Source: Liquidambar formosana (taxonomy: Eukaryota > Streptophyta > Magnoliopsida > Saxifragales > Altingiaceae). From it: a DNA stretch of 64,000 nt. The notes under the pieces were generated by a model, which saw only the letters and a list, made by a program, of their open reading frames with translations, made no database searches and had not been told where the DNA came from. Made by a program: the position numbers and the translations under genes. Below are positions 10,817 through 22,200 of this stretch, piece after piece. Positions within the stretch are counted from its first letter, which is position 1. Each line of letters starts with the position of its first letter. The stretch is from the NCBI GenBank assembly GCA_039720395.1, contig CM077829.1, positions 25,437,955-25,501,954 on the forward strand, read 5' to 3'.

Positions 10817-11034
10817 CGACTCGAAATTAACGACTTGCATATTTGTAAGTCGTTAATATGGGTCTTTTACGACTTGCTTTTTAAGCACGTCGTTAAAAGA
10901 CCTCATATAGACAGAATTTACGACTTGCTTATTAAGCATGCCGTTAATGAGATTTATTACGACGTGTTTTGCACGTCGTAAATAATACCCCGAGAAATGC
11001 CTATTTACGACGTGCAAAACACGTCGTTAAAAAA
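10817..11034. repeat. Left subterminal hairpin repeats of the CACTA element
   Basis: Five units of the form ACGACTTGC...GCAAGTCGT or ACGACGTG...CACGTCGT, each a small hairpin ending in TTAA/TAAA. Before the solo LTR inserted, the array began right after the terminal repeat. Subterminal repeats are transposase-binding sites in characterised CACTA elements (En/Spm); that role here is inferred. Confidence 0.85.
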
Positions 11035-12563
11035 GGAGCAAGGGCTTTGTTTTTTTAACCATTTCCTCCTTTTCTTTAATCTGACATCCATCTTCTCCTT
11101 TTCATTCTCCCGCAAAAATTTTCAGCACTCCCTCCATTGCACTCTCTCTCTTTCTCGCTCTCTCTCTCTCTAACTTCTCAATTGAACCCTAATGGCAAAA
11201 GATTTGAAGCAAGGGCTTTGTCCTCGCGCTCTCTCTATCTGGACTCTCCCCACCATTGAATCAGCTTCACTGTCAAATACTTAGCCCTACCGTCAACGTC
11301 TCAACCCCACCGTCAACATCTCAGCCCGCCGTCTCTGCCGTCCTCGTCGTCAACATCTTAGCCCCCTATCCTCGTCGTCAACGTCTGAGCCTCACCGTCA
11401 ACATCTAGGGTTACGAAATGGGATTTTCCCTTTCCAAGCTCCTACACAAATCGCCTCCTCCACGCTAAGGTTTCTCACTCTCCGTACCTATATCTCCCTT
11501 TCTCTCCATCAAGAACTATTTTCGATTGAGAAATGCTCTGTTTTGGAAAGCCAATAACCTTTTTTTGTTTTGGAGAATCTAATCCCCATGTATCTCGATC
11601 TCGTTTTTTTCATCTATTGCTAATAAATAGGGCAATCTCTTTACCTCCCAAACTTAAATTTGGAGTTTAAAAATGATTTAATATAGCAGATCTAATTTTA
11701 GATCGTTTTTATCCTCAGATCTGATGTAGAATTTATCGGAGAAGACGACCCCAATGGCCGAAAAAAATGGAGTTGGTGAGGTTGGGGTGGTGTGTGCTGT
11801 CCGGAAAAATGCAAGGTGAGTTTTTGGAATTTTTTTTTTCTAGATTTTGCTCCTCTCAGTGTTAATTCAATCGGTACATTTTCTCACTCTCTTTTCTTTT
11901 TCTCAGCTTTTGCAATTGGGGGTTAATTTTCGAAGGGCTTACGTTTCATCTATACAGGAGATCTCTTTCCTTATTTTTCTCTTTCTTTTTCCATTTTGTT
12001 TGTTGAGAAATCATATATATGTTATATTTGTTGGCTGAGAAAATGAGGGAAATTAAGGGGTAAGAAAATCTTCTTTATATTGTGTTTGTTTGCTAAGAAA
12101 AAAATGAAGGGAACTGATTGTGTCTTTAATTCTAGGGTTTTTTTGGCTGAAAAAATTAGGGATAGTAAGGGCTAAGAAAACCCTCTTTATCTTGTGTTTT
12201 TTTACTTGTTTCTTCCTAACTATTAACAGAAGACAATTCTCAGATGCATAACGTGGGGGCTTCCTTTCCCACACTACCAGATGTGGTAGCTTGAGCCATG
12301 CCTATTGCCTCTTCCTTAGTCACAGTTGAGATGGAGACTGAAGACATTCTCTAGAATTAGGCATTTCTACATATTTAATTGAAGACAGAACTTGTAAGAC
12401 TGAAGACTATGGTTTTGTCTGAATCAATTAATTTGTACATCATGATAAGATTCTTATATATTGAGTATTTGTCTAGATAGTATAGCTTGTACATGTGCCT
12501 AATTTGTTGGGGACTCACTTCATCAGACAAGTATGTGTATTAACTAATTAATTTAATTTATAG
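11035..12563. other. CACTA interior with possible captured leader exons
   Basis: CT-rich leader-like sequence (11140-11170), then two short candidate exons. One starts at ATG 11418 (MGFSLSKLLHKSPPPR) and runs to a possible splice site; an MG start fits a myristoylated protein. The other starts at ATG 11754 (MAEKNGVGEVGVVCAVRKNAR) and ends at GTGAGT (11816-11821), a good donor site. They precede the kinase-like exons in the same orientation and may belong to the same captured gene, but no homology is recognised. Confidence 0.35.
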
Positions 12564-13557
12564 ATGGATTTTCCTGGCTAAACAGAATCAAGGTCGCTCT
12601 TCAATTTGCATGCCTTCTTGAATATTTTCATACTCCGAATGAGCCTTCTCGGCCATATCTAGTTCGCAATGTTGATGCAGCTCATTTGCTGGTGTGCTTT
12701 TCCCAGTAGGTGTTCTTGTTCATCTTTTCTTTAGTGCGCTTCAGGTGTCCATTGTTTGGTGTCTTAGGGGGCCCTTGCTTTGGGTGTCTGTATTTAGGGT
12801 CTTTGGCAAATATGAACCTTGTACATCATCTTTTATTACTTTATTAGGTCTATCGTCAGTGATATTTATCCATTTGTATTAGTTTAATATTGCAATAATT
12901 TGTGTTGTATCTTCTTATCTAATTGATGATTATATGAAAGCTAATTTTCTACTTTGTTCCTCAGTTAGTTGTGGTTTCAGTCAGGAAGATAACACCTGTT
13001 GATGGTTTTTTCATTTCCAAATTTATTATAGGAATTGTCTTGAACACTGTAAATTATGGATTATCATCATTGATCTTTTTGAAACAGGGGAGTGATTGAA
13101 GTATTAGTGCTTTTCTCACTAACATTACTCTTACTTGTGTTGCAGCATCTTCTGCTAGGCTTCCTTTTTAGCTTGTGGGTGTCTCTTATTGTCGCTTAGC
13201 TGTCATTATAGTTTATTGTGGTTAGTCTTGCTAGTGTCTTCTTCTTCTTACGTTAATAATAATATCCTGTTGCCTACCAAAAAAAAAAAAAAAAATGTTG
13301 ATGCAGCTCACATAATGCTTGACCAGGTTAGTTTTTGTGTGTTTCATCCATTCTCATGTTATATTGTTCAACTCTTTTTCTCTTGCACTGCTTTGTAAAT
13401 TTTATAATATCATGAGCTTCCTTGCTATGTAGGACTACAATGCGAAATTATTTGATGTCAGTATGATTTCTGGTGGATTATTTCTTGACTAGGCGAAATG
13501 ATGTTGGAGCAATATTTGGGTCCTATGGTTACATCGATCCAGCCTTTGCTGTTGGAA
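12564..13557 (+). pseudogene. Captured protein kinase-like gene fragment (two exons, LINE-split)
   Basis: An exon begins after an intron-like TAG at 12561-12563 and reads WLNRIKVALQFACLLEYFH, then RPYLVRNVDAAH, at which point a LINE (12685-13293) is inserted. It resumes as AAHIMLDQ and ends at a GT donor (13327). The next exon follows an AG (13431-13432) and reads DYNAKLFDVSMISGGLF, then, after a stop and frame change near 13491, NDVGAIFGSYGYIDPAFAVG, ending at a donor at 13558. This matches the receptor-like kinase core: helix E, catalytic-loop region, DFG region and the GSYGYIDP activation-segment end. The usual HRD reads VRN and DFG reads DVS, so the source may itself have been a pseudokinase. 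It lies wholly inside the CACTA, hence captured host sequence. Confidence 0.65.
12685..13293 (+). mobile_element. 5'-truncated LINE (L1-type) insertion
   Basis: About 609 bp ending in TGTTGCCTACC followed by poly(A), the typical 3' end of plant L1 elements. It is flanked by a perfect 17 bp target duplication, AATGTTGATGCAGCTCA, at 12668-12684 and 13294-13310. That duplicated sequence is kinase exon sequence; removing the insert rejoins the exon in frame. No ORF2 domain remains. Confidence 0.8.
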
Positions 13558-16231
13558 GTAGGTCTACATAATGTCTTATACATTCTTTTTGTTAACATAA
13601 TCATTGTTGACTTGTCGTTGTCATTATTAGATCTATGCAATATCAAGCCACCTTTTTTTTTATTCACTAGTTCAATACAATGGTAGAACTAAGGCACAGA
13701 ACATGGATAAGAAGGTAAAGTGATAGTGATTAGGTACAAGTGAGATAACAAAATATGAGCTCTCATGGAGACCTGTTTCATTTAACCAGATGGCATCCTT
13801 TAAAAATTTATTAAAATTGAACTTCCTTCATAATGTTGGAAGACAATGTCAGCAAAACTCTTACCAATTCTCAAGAAACGATGACACCAATATATTATAT
13901 GAATCAAGGAAAAAATCTGGGACCTCTTTTCCTTTAATGTCCTTTAAAGTAATGTGATGAATTGGGTGGCACAAAACATTCTACACAGTTGTTATAAGAT
14001 AAAATATAAAAAATTTCAAAACATTCCAAATAATTCAAGATTGATTTTATCAGTTCTATCTGCCATTGCCACTCTTGAGTGAGGACTTAGAATTAATTTT
14101 TGAGGTTGCTTGCCACCAGAAGTGTAATCCTAAGATTTAAGTAAAATTAACTATTAATAATGAGAAGCAAATTTAAATAAAATATCAGATTTCCTTTCTG
14201 GTAAGAAGCCTCTTCTTCCCCTTCATTAAAAGCAAAAAAAATAAAAATAAAAAAATGTTAGTAGCCATCCTTATTTTTCAATTTTGTCGACCACTTTGTG
14301 TACTCTATAGTCTATTAGTCGTCATCAAGAAGTCCAATAAATGAATGGACCGGATTGTCAAATTTAGACCAATTTGGAATTTACAAGTCTGGCCTAATTA
14401 AGATGGTGGGTTTAGCATATTATAATGGTTAAAAAGGTACATAGCCCAAAGGATAAGCTTTTCTTGCTCCAGGAAAACAAGTCAATAGTGGAGTTGGAGA
14501 CATTTTCATTAACAATCCGTGACCCTTTCACATTTTTTCCCAACCGTAACCTAGATACCAACTTCCAATGTATTAAGTGAAGGGTATAATGAATAGTGTA
14601 GACCTTTCGTAAGGTGGTGTATTTTAATTTTTAAGGCCCTTGAGTGTACCTGAAGTTAGGATAGTTAATGTGTCAAATGGGTCCAGTCCTTTAATCCAAT
14701 TAGAAGTATATGCACTGTGAAAACACAGTTATTTTTCAAGACATAATCTATGAAAGTGGCCTTAAAGAATTATAATGAGAATTGAATCCAAGGTCTCATA
14801 AGAGGTCCTTGGTTAGGCCTTGGTTAGGACTAGTTTCGGGAGAGGTAACACATCTTATTGGGTAGGGCATATGATTGTACATGGGGGGATTTTAGATTGG
14901 TCGGATTATGGGAAAATAATTACATTTTAATATAAATTAGTACTAACTTCTTCGTACATGACTATTAATTTAACTAAAAATGACTATTAACTATAATTAT
15001 TTACACGTAACCTGACTAATCTATAATTCCCCCTTGTATGTTGCATGTATGAATGGTTTGTTTATTAGTCAATACACTCTGTATTATAAAATTACCTCAT
15101 AGTAAAATCTTAATATTAGTCTCTTTTTCTTTTTCTTTTTTCTTTTTTTGGTTTGGGAATTCTTTAGAGGTTGGTGTTAATTTTCCAAACATGCCATTGA
15201 AAATGGTGATTCAATTGATTCCAGATCCAACTCGCCGCAATCAGAAAAAGAGTCTCCCCCTGTTTTTCTCATTGAGCGGGTGTAGTGTTAGGGCTCGTTT
15301 GGTTTTTGGAACTGAGTTTATTTGGGATTTTAACAAAAAGAAAAAAGAAAAGATTATGCAGTCCATTAAATGACCCTCTCAATAGTTGGTGAAGTTCAAG
15401 TGTTTTCCCAGACTTTGTACTCTATCTTTATGAGAAATAAAGTTTCCTTTCATCACCCAAGAAAGAACAAAAAAGGTGTTGTGTTTACGCTACAATAATC
15501 TCATTAGTTTTGTAGGTCAATGGTGTCTAAGTGCCTCTCATTTGGGAGAGTTTGAGCATTCGAGTCCCACTTGCAGCTTAAGGGATGGATTTGGGGTAGG
15601 GGGGGGGGTCCCTAGCTAGTGGGGTTTTAAAAATCCTATCTAGTGACTTGAAGTTTAAATTGAATCTCAACCCTTCATTTGAAATGTTTGGGCCTTTTTT
15701 TTTTTTTTTTGCATGTTTCGCAGAACTGATGCAAAGGTAAATTTGTGTTAATTATGAGTTTATTCTTGATATTGATAAATTAAAAATGAATATTAATTAT
15801 TGGTTTTTTGTTTCAGGACCGTAGTCAAGCTATCTCACTAGGTCTCATAGTCGACGAGAATGAGTTGTATTACTAAGAGGTGCATGGAAGACTGATGCCA
15901 GATGCATGTTTTGATGTTACATTCCCTATTTTTTACCTTATTGTAACATATATAGGATTTTGTTAGTTCACTTGACAAACAACTTAAACTGTATGAATGT
16001 ATGAATATTTATGGGATCATATTCAAATCATATATACATAGATGGTGGTCTTGACTTTTGATTCATTAATGATTATGGACTCGTTGCATTTGTTAGCTTG
16101 TGAAATATATATAAATATGTCCTATAACTATTTGAAAAGCAGGAATCAAAGTGAAACCTAAATGTGTATATTTAAATTAGTTTTTATTGCACTCATTATA
16201 TGCTATAAAAAGGTTGATGTAAATGAGTTAT
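13558..16231. other. CACTA interior, no recognisable gene
   Basis: AT-rich, only short open frames. A tRNA-like stretch near 15520-15590 (box B-like ATTCGAGTCC, 15558-15570) might be a SINE remnant. A short spliced-looking stretch after TTTCAG at about 15812-15817 precedes a possible 3' UTR. Nothing was assigned to a family. Confidence 0.5.
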
Positions 16232-16507
16232 AGACGACGTGCAATACATATCGTTAATAAGTTATTTACGACGCACATTACAGGTGGTAAATAATATAGG
16301 CATTCCGATGATATGGTTTTACACGACTTGTATTGTAAGTCGTGAATACGTTATTCACAACGCGCATTGCAAGTCGTGAATAACTTATTCACGACGTACA
16401 ATGCATGTCGTAAATGTGTCCTAACTTTCCACGGCATCGCAATGCACGACATGCGCCTGCGCGTCGTAAAAGGCCTTTCACGATGTGCTTCGTACGTCGT
16501 AAAAAGC
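16232..16507. repeat. Right subterminal hairpin repeats of the CACTA element
   Basis: About seven hairpin units, for example ACGACTTGTATTGTAAGTCGT and ACGACGTACAATGCATGTCG, matching the left array in form and partly in sequence. They stop about 16 bp before the terminus at 16523. Confidence 0.85.
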
Positions 16508-16973
16508 CTATTTTGTTGTGGTGAAATGAGAAATTGATAGAAATTTTTAGTAAGAAATTAGAAGACAATCTTTGAGCAAACGCTTTACAATAAAGTCTGG
16601 AAGCTCTTTCATCCAAATCTCAAAACCAGTTACATATATGGAAAAAAAAAAAAAAAAAAAAAAAAAACACCCAGTTATATGAGCGCATGACGAGGACTTG
16701 TGTTGCAACTTAATTAGGAGTCGTCCTCTCAAACAAGTGCCCTACGCATCAACGTATCGTGAAAACTTTATAGCACCCAAGAAAACGTGAGCAATCCAAA
16801 TGTATTGATCACTAAACAAATTAAAGGTGGACTAAAACTCAGGGTTCTTTTTTCTTTTCTTTTTTTCAAATTATAATGATTGGAGGGTAGGTGGGGTGGG
16901 GTTAAGTAACTTAAACATCATAAGTCTAGGTTTTTTATTTTAAAAGTAATTAACTAACTTATGAGTTAGGTAA

Positions 16974-17200
16974 CACTACAAAAATATCAAGTATTGCCAG
17001 CTATGTTTCCCCAGCTGCTTTTGTCTGGCCGGTAAAAAAGGGGTTTCCCGGCTTGCTTTACAGCCGGCACATGGGTACATGTCATTTCATTTACTTACCA
17101 AAAAAAAGGGGGGGTTTCCCGGCTTGTTTTATAGCCGGCACATGGGTACGCGTGATTCCATTTACTTACCAAAAAAAAAAGGGGGGAAAGTGAAAGCAAT
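16974..17200 (+). mobile_element. Orphan CACTA-like left end
   Basis: CACTACAAAAATATCAAG starts exactly where unit A stops matching unit B. It is followed by two near-identical units of about 90 bp (GGTTTCCCGGCTTG...AGCCGGCACATGGGTAC, about 17041-17105 and 17113-17178) that look like subterminal repeats. The inverse end (CTTGATATTTTTGTAGTG) was not found downstream, so the partner end is lost or very diverged. Confidence 0.5.
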
Positions 17201-18062
17201 TTATGCCAACAGCCTTTCTCCCTCAGATCTGATCTGATCTGATCTGATTGGATCTGTTCTCTCTTCTCTCTCACCTTCGATCAAATTAGAAATGGGTTAG
17301 ATCTCACTTCTCAGATATGATCTCTCTTCTCTCTCACCCTCGATCTGATCTCTTTTCTCTCTCACCCTCGATCTCATCTCGGAAGTGTTAGAAATTGGAG
17401 GTGTTTTGCTTCGAACTCTAAATCTCACATCTCCCACAACGATGATGAAGCTCATCTGGTAAAGCTTAAGGTGAGATTTTCTGCTATGTATGAACGATTT
17501 TGACTTAATTTTGTGGTCTGATTTTCTGCTATAAGGTGAGATTTACCAAACGAGCCCTTAGAGTTTGATTTTCGGTGGTTGATTCTGTGCTGATGTTGTT
17601 ATAGGGGTGCGAAGAAGGCGAAGGGCTTGGGAAAGAGAAGCAAGGGATCGAAGGATATGTGAGAGACGAAAACAAACAGGACACTTCAGGTTTTCTTCTT
17701 CACTGTTCACTTTTTGCGCCGTTTGGTTAATAAGAAAAGGTAGGTTTGTAGAAATTAGGCAATGACTTTTAATGTTTTCTGCTCTCCTGTTTCTGAAATT
17801 CAACTAATGTCTTTATTTTGGAACAAAATTTTCCTTTGACTTCGTAGAGAATTTGTATGAAAGATTGTAATGGTGTTGCCCATCCTCGTTGTATTAGTTT
17901 TTATGATTATTACAACCCTTTCTTTTAGGCCGGGTTTTGGGAGGAGATACCAAGAAACTTGAGCATGTCAGTTGCACAACTTAAGAATCGGATTTGGTGT
18001 AGTTTTATGCTTTGATTGCATCATGTAGTAACCATGGGATCATCGACACATGCAATAGGTTA
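17201..18062. other. Unassigned, possibly interior of the orphan CACTA
   Basis: It contains a GATCT repeat tract (17224-17250) and duplicated CTCTCACCCTCGATCT pieces (17330-17375), resembling a gene leader. No coding homology seen. Confidence 0.4.
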
Positions 18063-18067
18063 CCTGG

Positions 18068-18770
18068 TGTTTCCTCCAAAATTTTGATTGTAGAAATTGG
18101 GTTGCGCGAGCATGCCAACCACAAAATTGTGACGAAATATGGGTTCTACCTTGCCTTGAATGGCCTCAAGGACTTTCACTGTAACAAGTAACTAAATAAA
18201 CAGGAGAATAACATAAATTAAAGAGAAATGCTTACCGCAGAGGAAGCCATTTTCATTGATAACTTCTGAAATTACAAAGATACAAAGGGGTGCACACGCC
18301 TTTAACCAGAAAGGAGCACACGTTTCTGGGTTTGAAATCCTAGAATTCTAAAAGAAAATGAAAAAGATAAAGTTCCTGAGAACTGGTCTGTTGATTGATG
18401 TTGAAGGTCCCCTCCAAATGGCTGTTTTCCCTCTTTTATATGCTTCATTCGTAACTGTTCCTTATACTTCGCCCATTAACTGCCCACTTTCGTGATCCTT
18501 CAGCTCCCATAACCACCACGTTCTATAGCCCTCCATGATCTCTTTCCAGAAACCATTTCCATCACGTAGGGCCTTCCACGATCTTTTTCCAGGAACCATT
18601 TTCATCACGTGGTTAATTAACTGCTTTCCATCATAGATAACAACTCAGCCTTGCCTGGCCGATCTGAAAAGTCTTAAACCCGCATGCCATTGACAGCTTT
18701 TGAGTTTACCTTTTCATGATTCTTGACCGAATACTCAAAAGTTGTTAGGCCGATTTTTAGGGTGTAAACA
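18068..18770 (-). repeat. 3' LTR of the Tat-type element
   Basis: 703 bp, TGTTT...AAACA on either strand. It aligns along its whole length with 29966-30669 with scattered differences, denser in the first 200 bp of the plus-strand reading. Confidence 0.95.
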
Positions 18771-19258
18771 TTGCCCCCACATTTTACTGAATTGATTTTC
18801 AATAAAATGTTTCAATCCTTCAAATCGGCCTCTGAACACACTTCAGCTTTCTTTTGTTTTTCTGAGACACGTGTCAACGCCCTGTGCTTTCTTTTTGTAA
18901 ACCATGTGTCTCCTTCTGATTTGCTCACCTATTGACGGCATTAACTCATTAATGATATTACTGTGCTGTTCTCTCTTCCCAAGGGAACGTGTTTTTTCAG
19001 GATGTCTTTCCATTACTCTCTCTAAAGCACCAAAACTCTTCATAATCCTTACGAAAACAGACTTCTTCCAAACCAGAGCTTCTCTCTCTACGACTTGTTC
19101 TTCTCCGGCAATCTGTTCACTTCCTTCTCCGGTGATTTGTCGCTTCCTCCTCCGTTCGAGGTCTTCGGCTTTCTCCCTGCTACCTCCAAGTCTTCCGCTC
19201 GTGTGTTTCTTCTGCTTTTAGCTTCGTCATCTTTCTTCTTCGCACTTCTCCTTCATCC

Positions 19259-22200
19259 ATGGCGGAATCTGCACCTGGTGATGTCACCGACAAAGAATGC
19301 TTGGAGGCTTTTCAAACAATTGACCCTACAATGGCCATTCTTAAGGTACTCATCCCATACAATGATTCTTACACTTTAGGTCCTTTATTCCTCTCTGCTG
19401 AAGCCGCTAGGCCTTACTCTTCTGTTTTAACCCTAAGTGTAATATTGCTTCTTCTTTTTCCAAATCCATTCGTTGCTGGCCGAATAGACATAAGAATTGG
19501 CTCTCGTGGTTTGATAGAATAGTTGCTGTGAAAGCTAATGAATGGCACGAATTGGGGATCTATGAAATGGTTCATTTGTCTAAATTCCAAATTCCAATTA
19601 ACAAAGAAATCCTATCTTCAGCTTTATGCTTCTGGTCAGTTTCGACCGACTCTTTTCACTTTAAGTTTGGGATGATGACTCCCACACTTCTAGATTTAGC
19701 TGCACTTTTTGGCCTACATGCTAATGGAAAATGGATAAATGCATTGGCTAAACTTCCTGACTTTGATGACTCAATATCCTTTGATAAAAAGAGTACATCC
19801 TATACCAACTTTCTCAACCTTAATATGAAAACAAAGGGCGATGTTGATGAGGCCGAATATGTGGCTTTTCTTCTTTTTTGGATCTGTAAATGCCTTTTTT
19901 GCTCCTCGTCTTTTAAAATTGTTAAGGCCGACTTGAAATTAGCCATTCACTTGGCTAGAGGATACAAAGCCGCTCTGGGGCCTTTAGTTCTCTCAAGTCT
20001 TTATAGGGGCCTGTTTAATCTATTGTCTTCCAACTTTCAACTTTAGCGAGGCCGCCTTTGGATGCTCCAAATTTGGTTACATGCATATTTTCCAGAAATA
20101 AATCCTGTCTGTGAATTCCACAACAATGTCCCTTCTCTTGGATATAACTTTATTGATTTCACCCATAATCCTCATTCTTTTCGAGATTGTTTCATTTTTT
20201 TCTATTCATGTAATAATCGGTCTCAAAAACAATTTTATCCATTTTTTCCATTGCGATTTGGGCCACAGTGGCTGTTGGTCGTAACTACTTTTGAGGCTCC
20301 AGAATCGGCACTAAAATCCTTCTGGAGTAGCGTACTGATCCCAAGGGACCTTCATCACAGGATAACTTTAGAAAACTCTGGAAACAATCGCTGTGGAGTA
20401 GAGATTTATTGTCCTCACTTTGTTGCTAGACAATTCGGCCTATGCCAATCCATCCCTTTTCCATTGACTTATAGTCTGAATTATGATTTTCTGAATCGGC
20501 TTGTCATCCATGACATTGATGAGGTGGATAGTGTTGACTATATCTTTAAACTCCTGAAGAAAGATTTTGAAATATCTTCCTTCCGTTACAAACCATCTGC
20601 ATCCGATAGCTTTATCTCCTTTTGGGATAATTACATCAGAGAGAGTTGGCCGATGGACTCAGCAGAGGCTTTTGACAGGCTTTCTATGCATGAAGCTGAT
20701 GATGATTCGACCAATTCTAGCAATGGTGATACTAATCCAATTTCATCGCAGGCTACAGACACTGGGGGAAAGAAGCAGAAAACCAAACAAGGTATCCCTA
20801 TTGACCGATATTCAGTTTATGAGTCTGCATTAACTTATGAGAAATTCTATAAAATCAAATGGATTCCTGGGGAAGACATGTGGGTAATGGTCGATAAAGT
20901 AGATAGAGTTGTTTTAAACATAAAATCAAAACAATTTGACGAATACATGGAAAAAAACAAAGGAAAAAAGGTTATGTCAGGTCCCATGTTTTTTATGAAG
21001 TTTAAAAAATGGCTGGAGAAAAATCGGCCATATACTCTTTCTGCCAACTTTGCAATAGCTAACTTAGTTGAACCATCCTTGGCCTTATCCTTACCCGATG
21101 AAGTTACTTGGGTAGGGAGACACGCCACTAAAAAAGAACTTGACCGATTTCAATGGGTAACCTGGCCCATATCAACCTTTGGCATAGGTATTTCCCTTGC
21201 CCATTTCTTTTTAAATGGTTTCATTGGGTTTTGCTAATTTTGCACATTTTACAAATGCTCCAACTTATGAGCAGCGACCCCTTGTTCCTTTACCTGAGCT
21301 TCCTTCTGAGGACGAGGAAGAGCTTCAGAGGACTCAACCTGGGAAGTCCAAAAGTGCTGCTTTGGTGAAATCTCTAAACCCCAAGCCAAAGACTGTAGAA
21401 TCCGAATCCCAAGGTGCTAAGACACAGGCCAAGAAAAGGGGTAGGCCGAAAACCTCAACAGTTGTGGAAAGTCGGTCTAAGAAGTCTAAAGCAGGTGACA
21501 TGGGCGAAATCTTTGCATCTTTGTCCCAGAAAGGATCCCGTTCAACCTCTGTGCCAGTTTCCTCCTCTTCTATTTCCAAACCAGCCAAAAACTCCAAGCT
21601 TTCCAAGGCTGATGAATCTCATCAGGCCGAATCTGTTGACAAAGCCGATTCTGCAGATCATGATGAATTAATCATTTTGCCTGACCCCTCAGAAGGCATG
21701 ACTCGGACACCCATTATATTAAAGAGAACAATTTCTGCTGCTCCCACTAAAACTTCCTCAATTCCCTCCGAAGAAAAATTTTCATTGACCAAGGCTTCTC
21801 TAAAAAAACTCTGTTCTTTCTTAAAGCCAAAGCTGGCCGAATCTCCTATTTCTTCTACTACCTCCAATCCCCCCAAAAGCACTGATATTGAAAAAGCAAG
21901 AAAATTCCTAAAAACCATTTCCATCATTCCCATTTCTACCATTTTTTCCCAGGTTGATAAAATAAAAAAGGCCATAAAAATCATCTTGGCCGATTCTAGT
22001 ACCACACCAAGCCTGGCAGCTAATCTCCAGTCTTTTGAGGAGAAAGTCTCCCTCCTTTGCCCTTCTTACTCTTCCATCAGGAACAAAGCAATCCAGATCA
22101 GAAAAGTGTTGAACCAGATGACTGAACTTCAGTCCAAAATTCAAACGGCTATGGATGAGGCTAATAAAATGAAGTCCCTGATTGAAGAAGGTCAAAAAAC

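Larger units (their letters stand above)
8182..16523. mobile_element. CACTA DNA transposon (non-autonomous), nested
   Basis: The left end CACTACAACAAAATAG and right end CTATTTTGTTGTGGTG are near-perfect inverted repeats of the CACTA type. The 3 bp target duplication is AAA (8179-8181 and 16524-16526), and the empty site CTAAATGAG is preserved in unit B (38293-38300) and unit C (42800-42807). Both ends carry arrays of short hairpins (10817-11034 and 16232-16507). No TNP2-type transposase frame was found, so it must be moved in trans. Without the inner solo LTR and its duplicated 5 bp the element is about 5.7 kb. It contains captured gene pieces and a LINE. Confidence 0.92.
4272..16973 (+). repeat. 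Duplication unit A (LEA gene 1 and 3' flank), interrupted
   Basis: Blocks 4272-5790, 6808-8181 and 16524-16973 align almost base for base with unit B (35236-42054 without its inserts), including the whole LEA coding region and its 5' and 3' flanks. The gaps in A are the Helitron/MITE block and the CACTA element. Homology stops at 16973, where a CACTA-like end begins. Unit B continues past that point with CTAGTAGGGTAGC, which was not found again near A. Confidence 0.9.

Noticed and set aside
15520..15590. tRNA-like stretch with a box B-like motif
   Set aside because: No cloverleaf could be drawn and box A is weak; at best a SINE remnant.
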